Positions 8,666 through 17,066 of a DNA stretch of 64,000 nucleotides are shown here, in pieces. The stretch is from NCBI RefSeq assembly GCF_003449035.1, contig NZ_QRGB01000001.1:434001-498000 (forward strand), written 5' to 3'. Positions within the stretch are counted from its first letter, which is position 1. Each line of letters opens with the position of its first letter. The DNA is from Pedobacter indicus (GTDB taxonomy: Bacteria > Bacteroidota > Bacteroidia > Sphingobacteriales > Sphingobacteriaceae). The notes under the pieces were generated by a model, which was given only the letters and a program-made list of their open reading frames with translations, made no database searches and was not told the DNA's origin. The translations under genes and the position numbers were made by a program.

Positions 8666-10096
8666 CTAAAACTTATCCCAGAATACTTTTCCATCTGCTT
8701 CATCGCCGCCGTCTATCTTACCGGCAGCGGCCGACACATTCGCTTCATTTAACGTGTATTCACTAGTTAAGTAAGGTAACCTTGTTGGCATCGGACCATC
8801 GGCATTCTGAGCCGGAGATAAAGCAGGGTAGTCCAGTCTTCTCCATTCTACCCATGCATCATAACCGCGATTGTAAAGAGCAAGCCATTTCTGGTTACCG
8901 ATCCGCTCCTTGTAGTTAGCACTTGAAATGCTATAATTAACATCAGGACGTGCTAAATAAGCTGTGATGTCAGCACTTCCTACACCCCAATACTGCATGG
9001 ATGCTGTAATAGCTTCTTGATAAAGAGTGGTTGCATTTCCACCCCAGCCTCTTGCCGCCGCTTCGGCTTTAATGAAAAGAACTTCCGAATAATCGAGGAG
9101 CAAAGCTTCAAAGGTAGGATCTGTGATTTTATCACTTACATGAGAAAAATCATCAAATGGTGATGTAACACCAGGTGTTCCCCCAACATACTTACCATCA
9201 ATCTTATCTTTAAAGAAGAAGTCCATTCTAGGGTCTTCCAAGCTATTCATCCTATTGACAATCGTAGAGGCTATAACATAATCCTGTCTAGCTGTAAACG
9301 GTGGTACTAAGCTATTCGAAATCGGATTATTGTTCGGTGATGCTGCCTGATATGCAAAGGCTGCATTGTCAGCATTACTTGCAAACGCTTTATCCTGCGA
9401 TGAAGTAAATGCGGATTGTGCTGCCGCGGCATCAGCGTCGGCAATTGTGATTGCCATTTTAATTTTCAAACTATGTGCAAATTTCACCCAAGCATTTAAA
9501 TCATCCGCATAAATCAAATCCGATGAACCAAAACCTTCTGCAGATGGATCGATCGCAGCAATTGCTGCATCTAAACGGCTAAATAGATCTTGATAAATAG
9601 TTGCAGCGTCGTCGTATACTGGTCGCCCGAATTCATCCAAATTTAAAGCTTCACTATAGGGAACATCTCCCCACGTATTAACAATAACGGTCCATGCATA
9701 TACAGAAAGAATCTCTGTAAGAGCAACCTGATTCGCTTTAATAGCCGGATCTAAAAATTCATCTGCTTCAGCAACCTCCTTACTTGTTTTCAAATCCATT
9801 AAAGCTTCACGATAAAACTGATTCCAAAAATTCAAAGGAATATTTCGGGTTACAAAATCATACCGAGGCTCATCCTGATAGGTAGTTGCCGTCCACTGTT
9901 GCACCCAGAACCGAAATACGTTATTATTAACGTTCGGTGTGGTTATTATATCGGAAATTACCTTAGTCGAGTTAGCAAATAAAGACCCTGGGGTAACTTC
10001 CGACGGGTTCTTCTGGTCTATATTGTAGTCATCTAGACCCTTCACACATGATCCTAATAAGACCAATGGAAGTATATATAAAAATATCTTTTTCAT
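8666..10096 (-). CDS. SusD/RagB-family nutrient-binding lipoprotein
   Basis: A 476-residue SusD-like lipoprotein, SusD-like_2 type. It starts MKKIFLYILP and has a lipobox with Cys17 (VLLGSCVKG). The family pattern after the lipobox (DYNIDQKNPSEVTPGSLF) is clear, as are the central WVKFAHSLKIKMAI helix and the C-terminal YNRGYDAWVEWRRLDYP motif. It should pair with the SusC barrel encoded 20 bases upstream (10117-13425). It differs strongly from the SusD at 1631-3202, so the two loci probably take up different nutrients. A long palindromic terminator follows. The substrate cannot be inferred from the neighbours. Confidence 0.93.
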   Translation of the reverse strand: MKKIFLYILPLVLLGSCVKGLDDYNIDQKNPSEVTPGSLFANSTKVISDIITTPNVNNNVFRFWVQQWTATTYQDEPRYDFVTRNIPLNFWNQFYREALMDLKTSKEVAEADEFLDPAIKANQVALTEILSVYAWTVIVNTWGDVPYSEALNLDEFGRPVYDDAATIYQDLFSRLDAAIAAIDPSAEGFGSSDLIYADDLNAWVKFAHSLKIKMAITIADADAAAAQSAFTSSQDKAFASNADNAAFAYQAASPNNNPISNSLVPPFTARQDYVIASTIVNRMNSLEDPRMDFFFKDKIDGKYVGGTPGVTSPFDDFSHVSDKITDPTFEALLLDYSEVLFIKAEAAARGWGGNATTLYQEAITASMQYWGVGSADITAYLARPDVNYSISSANYKERIGNQKWLALYNRGYDAWVEWRRLDYPALSPAQNADGPMPTRLPYLTSEYTLNEANVSAAAGKIDGGDEADGKVFWDKF

Positions 10097-10116
10097 TTTA
10101 ATTATTTTTGAGGTAA

Positions 10117-13100
10117 TTAGAATTTGAAACGTAAGTTAAACCCTACGGACCTTACGGTTGGATAGGCACCACTTTGGTAACCTTGGAAATTACCAGAGCT
10201 TAAACCTGCTTCTGGGTCTGCGTAAGGCAAGTTCTTATGAATAATCCATAGGTTTCTTCCTACAAGAGACACATCAATACCTTTAATAGCACGTGTTCTC
10301 TCTAACCATTCCGAAGGCAACGAATAAGTGATAGCTGCTTCCCTTAACTTCACATAACTCGCATCAAATAACCCAACAGCAGTTGGATTATTTGCATAAC
10401 CGTAAGGTGTAACGTTAGAGTCGTAATTCTCAACACGGATATCATTTGGCGTTCCGTCTTCCTTAACCCCAGGAAGAATCACACCACCCCCCTGCGCTAT
10501 CGGCAATCTTGAAGGGTTTCCTAAATCATTCAACCCGGCCGTTTCAGGATAAAGACCAGTAGCCATTCCATAATATTGGTCTAGCGACCAAACATCGCCA
10601 CCTTGCTTAATATCAATCAAGAAATTAAGAGCAAAGTTTTTATAAGTAAAGGCATTTTGAATACCAGCACTCCAGTCAGGGTTAATATCACCCATCACTG
10701 TATTTGGCGCAGAACTGAGGTAATATCCATCTTCACCTACTACTTTCTGCTCTCCTTGGTAAACATAATCTACACCCCTAAAAGTTCCGAAAGGCTGACC
10801 AACTGTTGCATTGAGGGAAACTCCACCTTGGAAGGTTGCTAACTGAAGGTTGGTATTTTCCTCATACAATTCAACAACCTTATTTCGGTTTCTTGAAAAG
10901 TTTGCGTTGATAGTCCAAGAGAAATTATCGGTTTGAACTGGCACACCATAAGCAGCGATCTCAAAACCTTTATTTTCGATCGAACCAGCATTAACAAACT
11001 GAAACCCATAACCTGTAGCAGTAGAAACGCTAACAGCCATAATTTGGTCAAACGAAGTTGTATTATAATAACTCGCGTCAAAACCTAAACGAGAGTTAAA
11101 GAAGGCTAATTCGATACCGGCTTCAACACTACGCGTACGCTCTGGCAACAAATTGATATTTTGCTTAGATGCGTTTATCGAAGTTTGGTGAATCCCATTA
11201 AAAGGGAAGTTGATGATATACGTATCATATAAACTTAGCGGAGCGGCATCGGCACCCACTTGTGCATAATTCAACCTCAACTTACCATAGTTGAGGAACG
11301 ATTTGTCATCAATCAAGTTACTAAAGATAAAACCTCCTGCAACCGATGGGTACCAGTAGGTATTATTATTTTCCGGCAATGTCGATGATTGGTCACGGCG
11401 GATGGTCGCATCTAAGAAATAAGTATCCATAAAGCCGAAGTTTGCCGATGCAAAGATACCGTCAACACCTACTCTTTCATACTGTTCAACCGGCGCATCC
11501 ATCGGAGAGAAGGAGTTAGACAGCGAATACAGTCCAGGGAACGCTAAACCTCCAACTGTCTGAGCATCAATACCTGAAAGCGTCGACCGTCGGATATTAC
11601 CTCCCAATAAACCGCTGAACGAAATATCTTCGTTGATATCTTTGTTAAAGTTAACCAATAGATCATAATTGGTTTCGCTAAACGAACGATTGTAAAGTCT
11701 GTAGCCAGGAACGTCCGCACCCCCTTGCGCCCAACGCTCTTCCTGCTTTTCCGAAGAACCGTCATAGGTCACTCTACCAATAATGTTCATCCATTCTATC
11801 GGGGTCCACGATAACGCGAAATTTCCGAAATACCGATTCCGGGTATCATTTTGGTAATTTTCATATCTGGTAAAATATGGGTTGTTAGAATAGATCGGAT
11901 TAGTTGCATTGTGGTTAGACCAGTTCCAGGTTATATTTTGTTTGTTCCTGAAGTAAGCAGCCTCTTGCTCTTTCATATCAACATTGGTTTGCCACCATTG
12001 TCTGAATTGCTGGTTAACATTATTTCCTGCATATCCAGTACCGAATCTTCCCAGTCCGTCGATCTTGGAGAAGTTGGCGGTACCCGAAGCTTTCAAGTTC
12101 TCAGTGATGTCGTACGATCCCCCTAAATTGAAGATATTCTTGATAATCTTACTATTGGGAAGTACACCTGTCTCATCATTTCTTGTATACCCTGCTTTAA
12201 AGGTTGCATTGTCGCCACCACCATCCAGGCTAATACTTTGCGTAGAATTTACACCCGTTTTATAAAAAGTAGAAGGATCGTTCTGCGCAGCAACCCAAGG
12301 TGTTTTTTGTCCGTAGGTTGGTGAACTCGGGTCGAAAGCATCCCATTGATAAACCATCAAGTTAGGATTAAACGCTCCACCATAAGAAGCATCTTCTGTA
12401 AACGGAACAATAAGCGAATTCCCATTTTCGAAAGGTGTTTGTCTAAACCAGAAACTTCCGTCTTCCGAACCATAAGTCGGGAAATCAGTCGGATCCATGT
12501 CATTATCAGGATCACCATCCGAATTAGCAATTTCGGCTAGTCGTATATATTCGCTTTTTGAATACTCATTGATGTAACCGGCACCGTATTCTTTTTGATA
12601 CTCAGCAAAAGTTGTCTTATCGATATTGCCAAAAGTCACACCCGAATTAACCGTAATATTCATCGAGTTCTTCTTCCCTTTTTTGGTTGTTATCATGATA
12701 ACACCATTTGCGGCACGAGATCCATATAGAGCAGTTGCGGCAGCGCCTTTTAAAACCGTTAATGACTCGATGTCATCCGGGTTAATATCAGCCGCTGCAT
12801 TACCATAGTCATAACCACCACGACCAGTTGTCTGATTTACAGTATTCGTATTTGCGTTGCTGATAGGCGCACCGTCGACAACAAATAATGCCTGGTTGTT
12901 ACCAGTCATGGATTTAACACCACGCATAACAACGTTGGTTGATCCACCCATCGTACCAGATTGTTTAATATCCAAGCCGGCTACTTTACCAGAGAGGGCA
13001 TTTACAAAGTTGTTGTCACGGGTACGGGTTATCTCTTCTGCCTTAACTTCTTGAGCAGCGTACGGAAGCTCATTTCGTTGACGTTCAATACCCAATGCTG

Positions 13101-13425
13101 TAACAATTACTTCTCCAAGCTGAGTAGCGTCTGTTACGAGCGCCACATTAATGGTTGAACGGTCGCCAATCTCCAATGTTTGCTTGGTATAGCCTATAAA
13201 TGAAAATTCCAACGCCGTTGCGGACGCTGGAATATCCAAGCTATAAAAACCCTCGTTGTCTGTTGTAGTTCCAGTCGTTGTTCCCGACACCGCTACAGTT
13301 ACCCCAGGGATCCCGAGACCATCTTCTTGGGATGTCACCTTTCCACTTACTCTTCGATTTTGGGCATAAGCTGAACTAATGATCAGAAATCCCGCCATGA
13401 AGAAAATTAGTAATTTTTGTTTCAT
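10117..13425 (-). CDS. SusC/RagA-family TonB-dependent outer-membrane transporter
   Basis: A full-length 1102-residue SusC-type receptor. Order of parts: signal peptide (cleavage near AYA, residue 21), carboxypeptidase-like regulatory domain with PGVTVAVSGTTTGTTTD, plug with the canonical ALYGSRAANGVIMITTKKG signature, and a long beta-barrel ending in Phe (FNLRFKF). It is first in a two-gene operon with the SusD gene at 8666. The first residues are shared with the other two SusC proteins of the window, but the rest diverges clearly. The upstream region (13426-13646) has no sigma or anti-sigma gene, so expression control is not visible apart from a possible conserved element near 13525-13548. 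Confidence 0.95.
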   Translation of the reverse strand: MKQKLLIFFMAGFLIISSAYAQNRRVSGKVTSQEDGLGIPGVTVAVSGTTTGTTTDNEGFYSLDIPASATALEFSFIGYTKQTLEIGDRSTINVALVTDATQLGEVIVTALGIERQRNELPYAAQEVKAEEITRTRDNNFVNALSGKVAGLDIKQSGTMGGSTNVVMRGVKSMTGNNQALFVVDGAPISNANTNTVNQTTGRGGYDYGNAAADINPDDIESLTVLKGAAATALYGSRAANGVIMITTKKGKKNSMNITVNSGVTFGNIDKTTFAEYQKEYGAGYINEYSKSEYIRLAEIANSDGDPDNDMDPTDFPTYGSEDGSFWFRQTPFENGNSLIVPFTEDASYGGAFNPNLMVYQWDAFDPSSPTYGQKTPWVAAQNDPSTFYKTGVNSTQSISLDGGGDNATFKAGYTRNDETGVLPNSKIIKNIFNLGGSYDITENLKASGTANFSKIDGLGRFGTGYAGNNVNQQFRQWWQTNVDMKEQEAAYFRNKQNITWNWSNHNATNPIYSNNPYFTRYENYQNDTRNRYFGNFALSWTPIEWMNIIGRVTYDGSSEKQEERWAQGGADVPGYRLYNRSFSETNYDLLVNFNKDINEDISFSGLLGGNIRRSTLSGIDAQTVGGLAFPGLYSLSNSFSPMDAPVEQYERVGVDGIFASANFGFMDTYFLDATIRRDQSSTLPENNNTYWYPSVAGGFIFSNLIDDKSFLNYGKLRLNYAQVGADAAPLSLYDTYIINFPFNGIHQTSINASKQNINLLPERTRSVEAGIELAFFNSRLGFDASYYNTTSFDQIMAVSVSTATGYGFQFVNAGSIENKGFEIAAYGVPVQTDNFSWTINANFSRNRNKVVELYEENTNLQLATFQGGVSLNATVGQPFGTFRGVDYVYQGEQKVVGEDGYYLSSAPNTVMGDINPDWSAGIQNAFTYKNFALNFLIDIKQGGDVWSLDQYYGMATGLYPETAGLNDLGNPSRLPIAQGGGVILPGVKEDGTPNDIRVENYDSNVTPYGYANNPTAVGLFDASYVKLREAAITYSLPSEWLERTRAIKGIDVSLVGRNLWIIHKNLPYADPEAGLSSGNFQGYQSGAYPTVRSVGFNLRFKF

Positions 13426-13647
13426 GTGTTTGTGATTTGTTTATAACTTAATTATCCACGAATAGATAAACTCCCCTAAACATCATTTCGTCTCAAATAT
13501 TATGTAACTTAATTATTACAATAAACTATAGATTATTAACTTAAATGATTTCTTATGACGAGTTTTAATTACCTAATAGACAAACTTACAAGAAACGATT
13601 TACAATTCCATGACTTTTTATGAAAATGTTAATGAAATGTTAAAACA

Positions 13648-13677
13648 AAAAGCCCCGTGAGTTTTCACGAGGCTTTT
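13648..13677 (-). terminator. Rho-independent terminator of the PepSY-like gene
   Basis: A 13-bp stem (13648-13660 with 13665-13677, one mismatch, four-base loop) is followed on the minus strand by ttttgtttt. It lies 40 bases beyond the stop codon of the gene at 13718-14191. Confidence 0.85.
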
Positions 13678-13717
13678 GAAATAATTGTTGATTCTTAATC
13701 GTTAGAATAAGACTCTG

Positions 13718-14191
13718 TTACATTCCCGGAGTTGGTGTTGTAGGTGCTGGTTCCGAAGGAGTTGGCTCGGATGGAGTCGGCTCGCTCGGTGCAGGCTCAG
13801 TCGGCTCTGTTGGAACCGTCGGAGTTGGTTCTGCCGGCTCCATCGGTTCAGCTGGAGCTTCAGTTCCTACCGGAAGCTCAACCACTTCACCTGCCTCGTT
13901 CAAGTTCACCACCTTTGTTTCCTGATCCTTTTGTAACGAAATTTCGTAGAAAGGAACACCATCTGCTGGTGCTACAGCAAAAGCTTCTTTTACTGACCAC
14001 TCTGCATATTCTTCACCTGCTAAAGCTGTCTTCACAGCATCTGGAAGATCTTCTGGATTAACTGGTGTTTTATCTTGAACTCCCATTACTACTTCGCTAG
14101 CAGCTGGAAAATTTGTCGTCTCTGCGTTTACATTTGTCGCTGTAAATCCTGCGAAAGCCAATACTGCGGCTGATAACATTAACTTTTTCAT
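13718..14191 (-). CDS. Secreted PepSY-like protein with a Pro/Glu/Thr-rich C-terminal tail
   Basis: A 157-residue exported protein. A signal peptide (to about residue 23, TNVNAE) is followed by a short domain of about 70 residues resembling the small PepSY-like / BLIP-like repeats of Bacteroidota periplasmic proteins: LPDAVKTALAGEEYAEWSV, then YEISLQKDQETKVVNLNEAGE. Residues after about 105 form a low-complexity tail of PAEP, PTEP and PSEPTPSEP repeats and are probably unfolded. The function is unknown; PepSY-like units are often inhibitors or stability factors. It is a single gene with its own terminator. The family call rests on pattern recognition only. Confidence 0.75.
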   Translation of the reverse strand: MKKLMLSAAVLAFAGFTATNVNAETTNFPAASEVVMGVQDKTPVNPEDLPDAVKTALAGEEYAEWSVKEAFAVAPADGVPFYEISLQKDQETKVVNLNEAGEVVELPVGTEAPAEPMEPAEPTPTVPTEPTEPAPSEPTPSEPTPSEPAPTTPTPGM

Positions 14192-14223
14192 CTTACTATA
14201 ATTTTAAATAGTTTTAAATTCTG

Positions 14224-14672
14224 TTAACTATGTATTTGCCTAGGGTATTGAAAACGCTGTGCCAAAAACGAAAAAGCTGATTCTGGTCTTTTAAAAGGCA
14301 TTTCGGGATTAGGCGGAAATTTCATTTGTGTAATGAATTCCCCAAAATGAGGTAAACACCTCAAATAAATATCGTTGAAAACTTGGTTCTCTCCATAATG
14401 GATTCCAACGGGACTCCTTCCGCATTTCATCCGCATTTTCCCTCGAAAAATCCGAAGTCAGTCCGATAGTATTTCATCTTTCTTTCTCCATCGAGTAAAA
14501 CAAAAGTTAAAGATGGGCTTGACGAGATTTCAATCGTTAATTTCTCAATGACTGCTTTTACATGTTCCCATGGTGGCCGGTCGGTGCCTTCGGTGTGGAC
14601 ATACTCGTAGGGCCATTCCAGTATGTCCACACCGAAGGCATACGAAGGTCTCTGAAAGAGTACCTTGGACAT
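14224..14672 (-). pseudogene. Frameshifted gene of unknown function (11-base insertion between short direct repeats)
   Basis: Two short frames (14672-14427 and 14436-14224) join into one 145-residue protein if 11 bases are removed. A 9-base direct repeat, tccgcattt, occurs at 14419-14427 and 14430-14438; loss of one copy plus the two-base spacer restores FFEGKCG followed by RSPVGIHYGE in the same frame. The start at 14672 (MSKVLFQRPSY) is the only good ATG. The rebuilt protein has no recognised domain; it is rich in aromatic residues (ILEWPYEYVHTEG, MKYYRTDFGFF). The upstream frame extension runs into a terminator hairpin and is unlikely to be coding. The gene also carries a 21-bp inverted repeat. 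A sequencing error is possible but the repeat makes replication slippage the simplest cause. Confidence 0.65.
14585..14640. repeat. 21-bp perfect inverted repeat inside the frameshifted gene
   Basis: Arms 14585-14605 and 14620-14640 are perfect reverse complements around a 14-base centre. It lies within the reading frame rather than at a gene end, and encodes FGVDILEWPYEYVHTEG in the rebuilt protein. No T-tract follows, so it is not an ordinary terminator. Confidence 0.7.
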
Positions 14673-14712
14673 CGTAACTGATTGGAACAGAATAAAGATA
14701 AATAAATGGCAC

Positions 14713-14745
14713 AAAAAAAAGAGGTTATTTCGCAACAACCTCTTC
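14713..14745 (-). terminator. Intrinsic terminator without an obvious upstream gene
   Basis: On the minus strand an 8-bp stem (14745-14738 with 14727-14720, ten-base loop) is followed by a run of T (14720-14713). No minus-strand gene lies upstream, because 14971 onwards is coded on the plus strand. It stands about 40 bases before the start of the frameshifted gene, so it is either a leader attenuator or a leftover from a lost gene. Confidence 0.6.
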
Positions 14746-14958
14746 TCAGATACTAAAACAAACTATACTTAAATAAAGATTTTTCAGTGAATCTTTTAAA
14801 CACGATTACATACTAGTAGATAAACTCCATGCCATAAAATGAAAGATCGCTAACACTATTGAAATTGACCAAGTTAGACAAAAAGGGTACGGACATCAGA
14901 AAATAGAGTGTAGAGAAAATTCCACACTTTGCCCCTTTAATCCACAATCTCAATTGAG

Positions 14959-14966
14959 TATCTTTG
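14959..14966 (+). promoter_or_regulatory. -7 promoter box TATCTTTG
   Basis: An exact TATCTTTG, matching the Bacteroidota -7 consensus TAnnTTTG, ends four bases before the ATG at 14971. The transcript would have a very short or no leader. A TTTG at 14928-14931 is too far away (27 bases) to be an ideal -33 box. Confidence 0.45.
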
Positions 14967-14970
14967 TAAA

Positions 14971-15324
14971 ATGGATTTAGCAACGGTAAATAAAAAATGG
15001 ACCGAGCTTCAAATGAAAATCGTTGAAGACTTCGACGTTGATACACCCGATATACAAAGTTTTCTATTTCTGATAGGAATACAGGAGTTGGGGCAAGGAC
15101 CAAAAAAATTCAGCAAAAGGCAGAAAGAAGAGCTGATGCATATCGCAAATTGTAGATTATTCAGCTCAATGGGCTTTTATGAGCTGATTGGGACAGACCA
15201 AGACGGATGGCCACACTGGAAACTGGTTAAGCCAATACCAAATTATACGATCTTAGAACAGGAAATGGTCATGAAATCGCTAATCGTGAACTATTTTGAA
15301 GAGGAAATGAACCAAAACACTTAA
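14971..15324 (+). CDS. Conserved hypothetical protein, 117 residues
   Basis: A 117-residue soluble protein without signal peptide or recognised domain. The sequence is mostly helical in character and contains EDFDVDTPDIQSFLFLIGIQ, a motif of the type LMHIANCRLFS and a DGWPHWKLV segment. The start follows a TATCTTTG promoter box. The peptidyl-prolyl isomerase gene starts nine bases downstream, so the four genes from here to 16824 or 17277 probably form one transcript. Such small genes before PPIase and exonuclease genes look like core Bacteroidota genes, but no function is known to me. Confidence 0.75.
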   Translation: MDLATVNKKWTELQMKIVEDFDVDTPDIQSFLFLIGIQELGQGPKKFSKRQKEELMHIANCRLFSSMGFYELIGTDQDGWPHWKLVKPIPNYTILEQEMVMKSLIVNYFEEEMNQNT

Positions 15325-15333
15325 TCAGAAAGA

Positions 15334-16056
15334 ATGTTAAAGAAATTATTTGCACTTTTTATTTTATCTACGCTGACGGTATCCGCATCGGCTCAAATAT
15401 TTGGCTGGGGGAAGAAAGATAGACATACCTATGTCGAAATCAGAACAGATTATGGTGTCTGCGTGGTGAAACTTTATAATGAAACGCCTCTGCATCGTGA
15501 TAATTTCACCAAACTGGTGAAGGATGGCACATACGACGGCCTTCTCTTTCATCGGGTCATTGAGCAGTTTATGATCCAAGGGGGCGACCCGGAGTCAAAG
15601 AATGCCGCAAAAGGGGTGCAACTCGGCAATGGGGATCTGGGATATAAGGTTGAAGCGGAGTTCCGCGATAGCCTCTTTCATAAAAAAGGTGCTCTGGCCG
15701 CAGCCCGCGATGATAATCCGGAAAAAGCATCAAGCGCCTCGCAGTTTTATCTCGTGCAAGGGAAGGTCTTTACAGATGAAGAACTGGATCGCCTGGAAGA
15801 ACTTCGCCTGAAAGGGAGAAAGATTCCAGAATATCAGCGCGAGGTGTATAAAACAATTGGAGGGGTGCCGCATCTGGATCAGAACTACACGGTTTTCGGC
15901 GAGGTGGTGAAGGGCATTGATATAATTGATATAATTTCAGGAGTGGCGACGGATGAATTTGACCGCCCGGTAGTGGATCAAAAAATGCAAATGAGGGTAT
16001 TGAGACGTGGTGAAGCGAGACGCTTGGAAAAACAGCTGGAGGAGGGGGATTCATAA
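15334..16056 (+). CDS. Cyclophilin-type peptidyl-prolyl cis-trans isomerase, exported
   Basis: A 240-residue cyclophilin. A signal peptide (cleavage after SASA, about residue 20) sends it to the periplasm. The cyclophilin core is visible: VEIRTDYGVCVVKLYNETP, LLFHRVIEQFMIQGGDPES with the catalytic Arg in FHRV, then FYLVQGKVFT and a late TVFGEVVKGIDIID. A charged loop of about 25 residues (DEELDRLEELRLKGRKIPEY) interrupts the domain after the QFYLVQGK strand; this insertion is common in Bacteroidota homologues. It catalyses proline isomerisation in exported proteins. The stop codon is immediately followed by the exonuclease III start, indicating translational coupling. Confidence 0.93.
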   Translation: MLKKLFALFILSTLTVSASAQIFGWGKKDRHTYVEIRTDYGVCVVKLYNETPLHRDNFTKLVKDGTYDGLLFHRVIEQFMIQGGDPESKNAAKGVQLGNGDLGYKVEAEFRDSLFHKKGALAAARDDNPEKASSASQFYLVQGKVFTDEELDRLEELRLKGRKIPEYQREVYKTIGGVPHLDQNYTVFGEVVKGIDIIDIISGVATDEFDRPVVDQKMQMRVLRRGEARRLEKQLEEGDS

Positions 16057-16824
16057 ATGAAGATTGTTACGTATAATGTGAATGGTATACGGGCGGCATT
16101 GCGCAAAGACTGGCTGGGCTGGCTTAAAGAAACGGATGCGGATGTAATTTGCCTACAAGAGATTAAGGCTTCTCCTGATCAGCTGGTCGATCTGCTCTTG
16201 ATTGAACAGCTGGGCTATGAACACTACTGGTACCCTGCGGAGAAGAAGGGTTATAGTGGGACGGCTATCTTGACGAAGAAAACCCCGAATCATGTGGAAT
16301 ATGGTTGCGGTGAGGAATGCTACGATAAGGAAGGGCGGATTATCCGTGCGGACTTTGATGGCTTTTCGGTGATAAGTACTTATTTCCCATCAGGGTCAAG
16401 CGGAGATATCCGTCAGGAATTCAAATACCGTTTTCTGGATGATTTTCAGCTGTACAGCAATAAGTTGTTAACTGAACTACCCAACCTGATTATTTCAGGT
16501 GATTATAATATCTGTCACCGCCCCATCGACATCCACAACCCAAAATCAAATGCTAAGTCATCAGGTTTTTTACCGGAAGAACGGGAATGGATGGAGGGTT
16601 TTATTAACTCAGGATATATTGATTCATTCAGGCATCTGAACCCTGAACCGCATAACTACACTTGGTGGAGTTACCGTGCAAACGCAAGGGCGAAGAACCT
16701 GGGATGGCGGATTGACTATAATATGGTTAGCAAACCGCTGGAAGATAAAATCAAAAGTTCGACCATTTTAAACGATGCGATGCATTCGGATCATTGCCCG
16801 GTGTTGCTTGATATTAATCTATAA
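16057..16824 (+). CDS. xth: Exodeoxyribonuclease III
   Basis: A 255-residue exonuclease III / AP endonuclease. Metal and catalytic motifs of the EEP fold are all present: YNVNGIRAA near the start, ICLQEIKAS with the metal-binding Glu, the SGDYNICHRPIDIHNP block with Asp and Asn, GWRIDYNMVS, and the terminal SDHCPV with the catalytic Asp-His. It removes 3' blocks and nicks DNA at abasic sites in base-excision repair. It is coupled to the preceding isomerase gene with no spacer; there is no obvious functional link between them. Confidence 0.95.
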   Translation: MKIVTYNVNGIRAALRKDWLGWLKETDADVICLQEIKASPDQLVDLLLIEQLGYEHYWYPAEKKGYSGTAILTKKTPNHVEYGCGEECYDKEGRIIRADFDGFSVISTYFPSGSSGDIRQEFKYRFLDDFQLYSNKLLTELPNLIISGDYNICHRPIDIHNPKSNAKSSGFLPEEREWMEGFINSGYIDSFRHLNPEPHNYTWWSYRANARAKNLGWRIDYNMVSKPLEDKIKSSTILNDAMHSDHCPVLLDINL

Positions 16825-16829
16825 TAAAC

Positions 16830-17066
16830 ATGCCTACGGTTCTATTGAAAGACGGTTACCGTTTCTTTTTTTACAGTAATGACCATCACCCAATACATAT
16901 CCATGTAGAGAAGGAAAACAAAGTCGCGAAATTTAACTTAGAGCCTATAGAGCTAATTCGTTCAAGTCGCTTTAATTCGAAAGAATTAAAGGAAATGCGT
17001 AAATTAGTAGAAGATAATATTGAACTGTTTAAAACTAAATGGAATGAGTACTTTAACCATATCTAA
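16830..17066 (+). CDS. DUF4160 domain protein (possible toxin-antitoxin member)
   Basis: A 78-residue protein covering the entire DUF4160 domain: a VLLKDGYRFFFYSNDHHPIHIHVEKE beginning with the typical histidine cluster, then SRFNSKELKEMRKLVEDN and a C-terminal helix. DUF4160 genes are usually paired with DUF2442 genes, as here, and the pair is regarded by some as a toxin-antitoxin-like module; this is not experimentally settled to my knowledge. The next gene overlaps it by 23 bases, so both are translated together. It follows exonuclease III by five bases. Confidence 0.85.
   Translation: MPTVLLKDGYRFFFYSNDHHPIHIHVEKENKVAKFNLEPIELIRSSRFNSKELKEMRKLVEDNIELFKTKWNEYFNHI

Noticed and set aside
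13744-14061. Plus-strand frame of 105 codons over the PepSY-like gene
   Set aside because: It mirrors the Pro-rich repeats of the real gene, which has a signal peptide and a terminator on the minus strand.
14813-15103. Minus-strand frame of 96 codons that could belong to the terminator at 14713-14745
   Set aside because: It overlaps the start of the well-supported gene at 14971 and has no convincing protein features, so the terminator is left without a gene.
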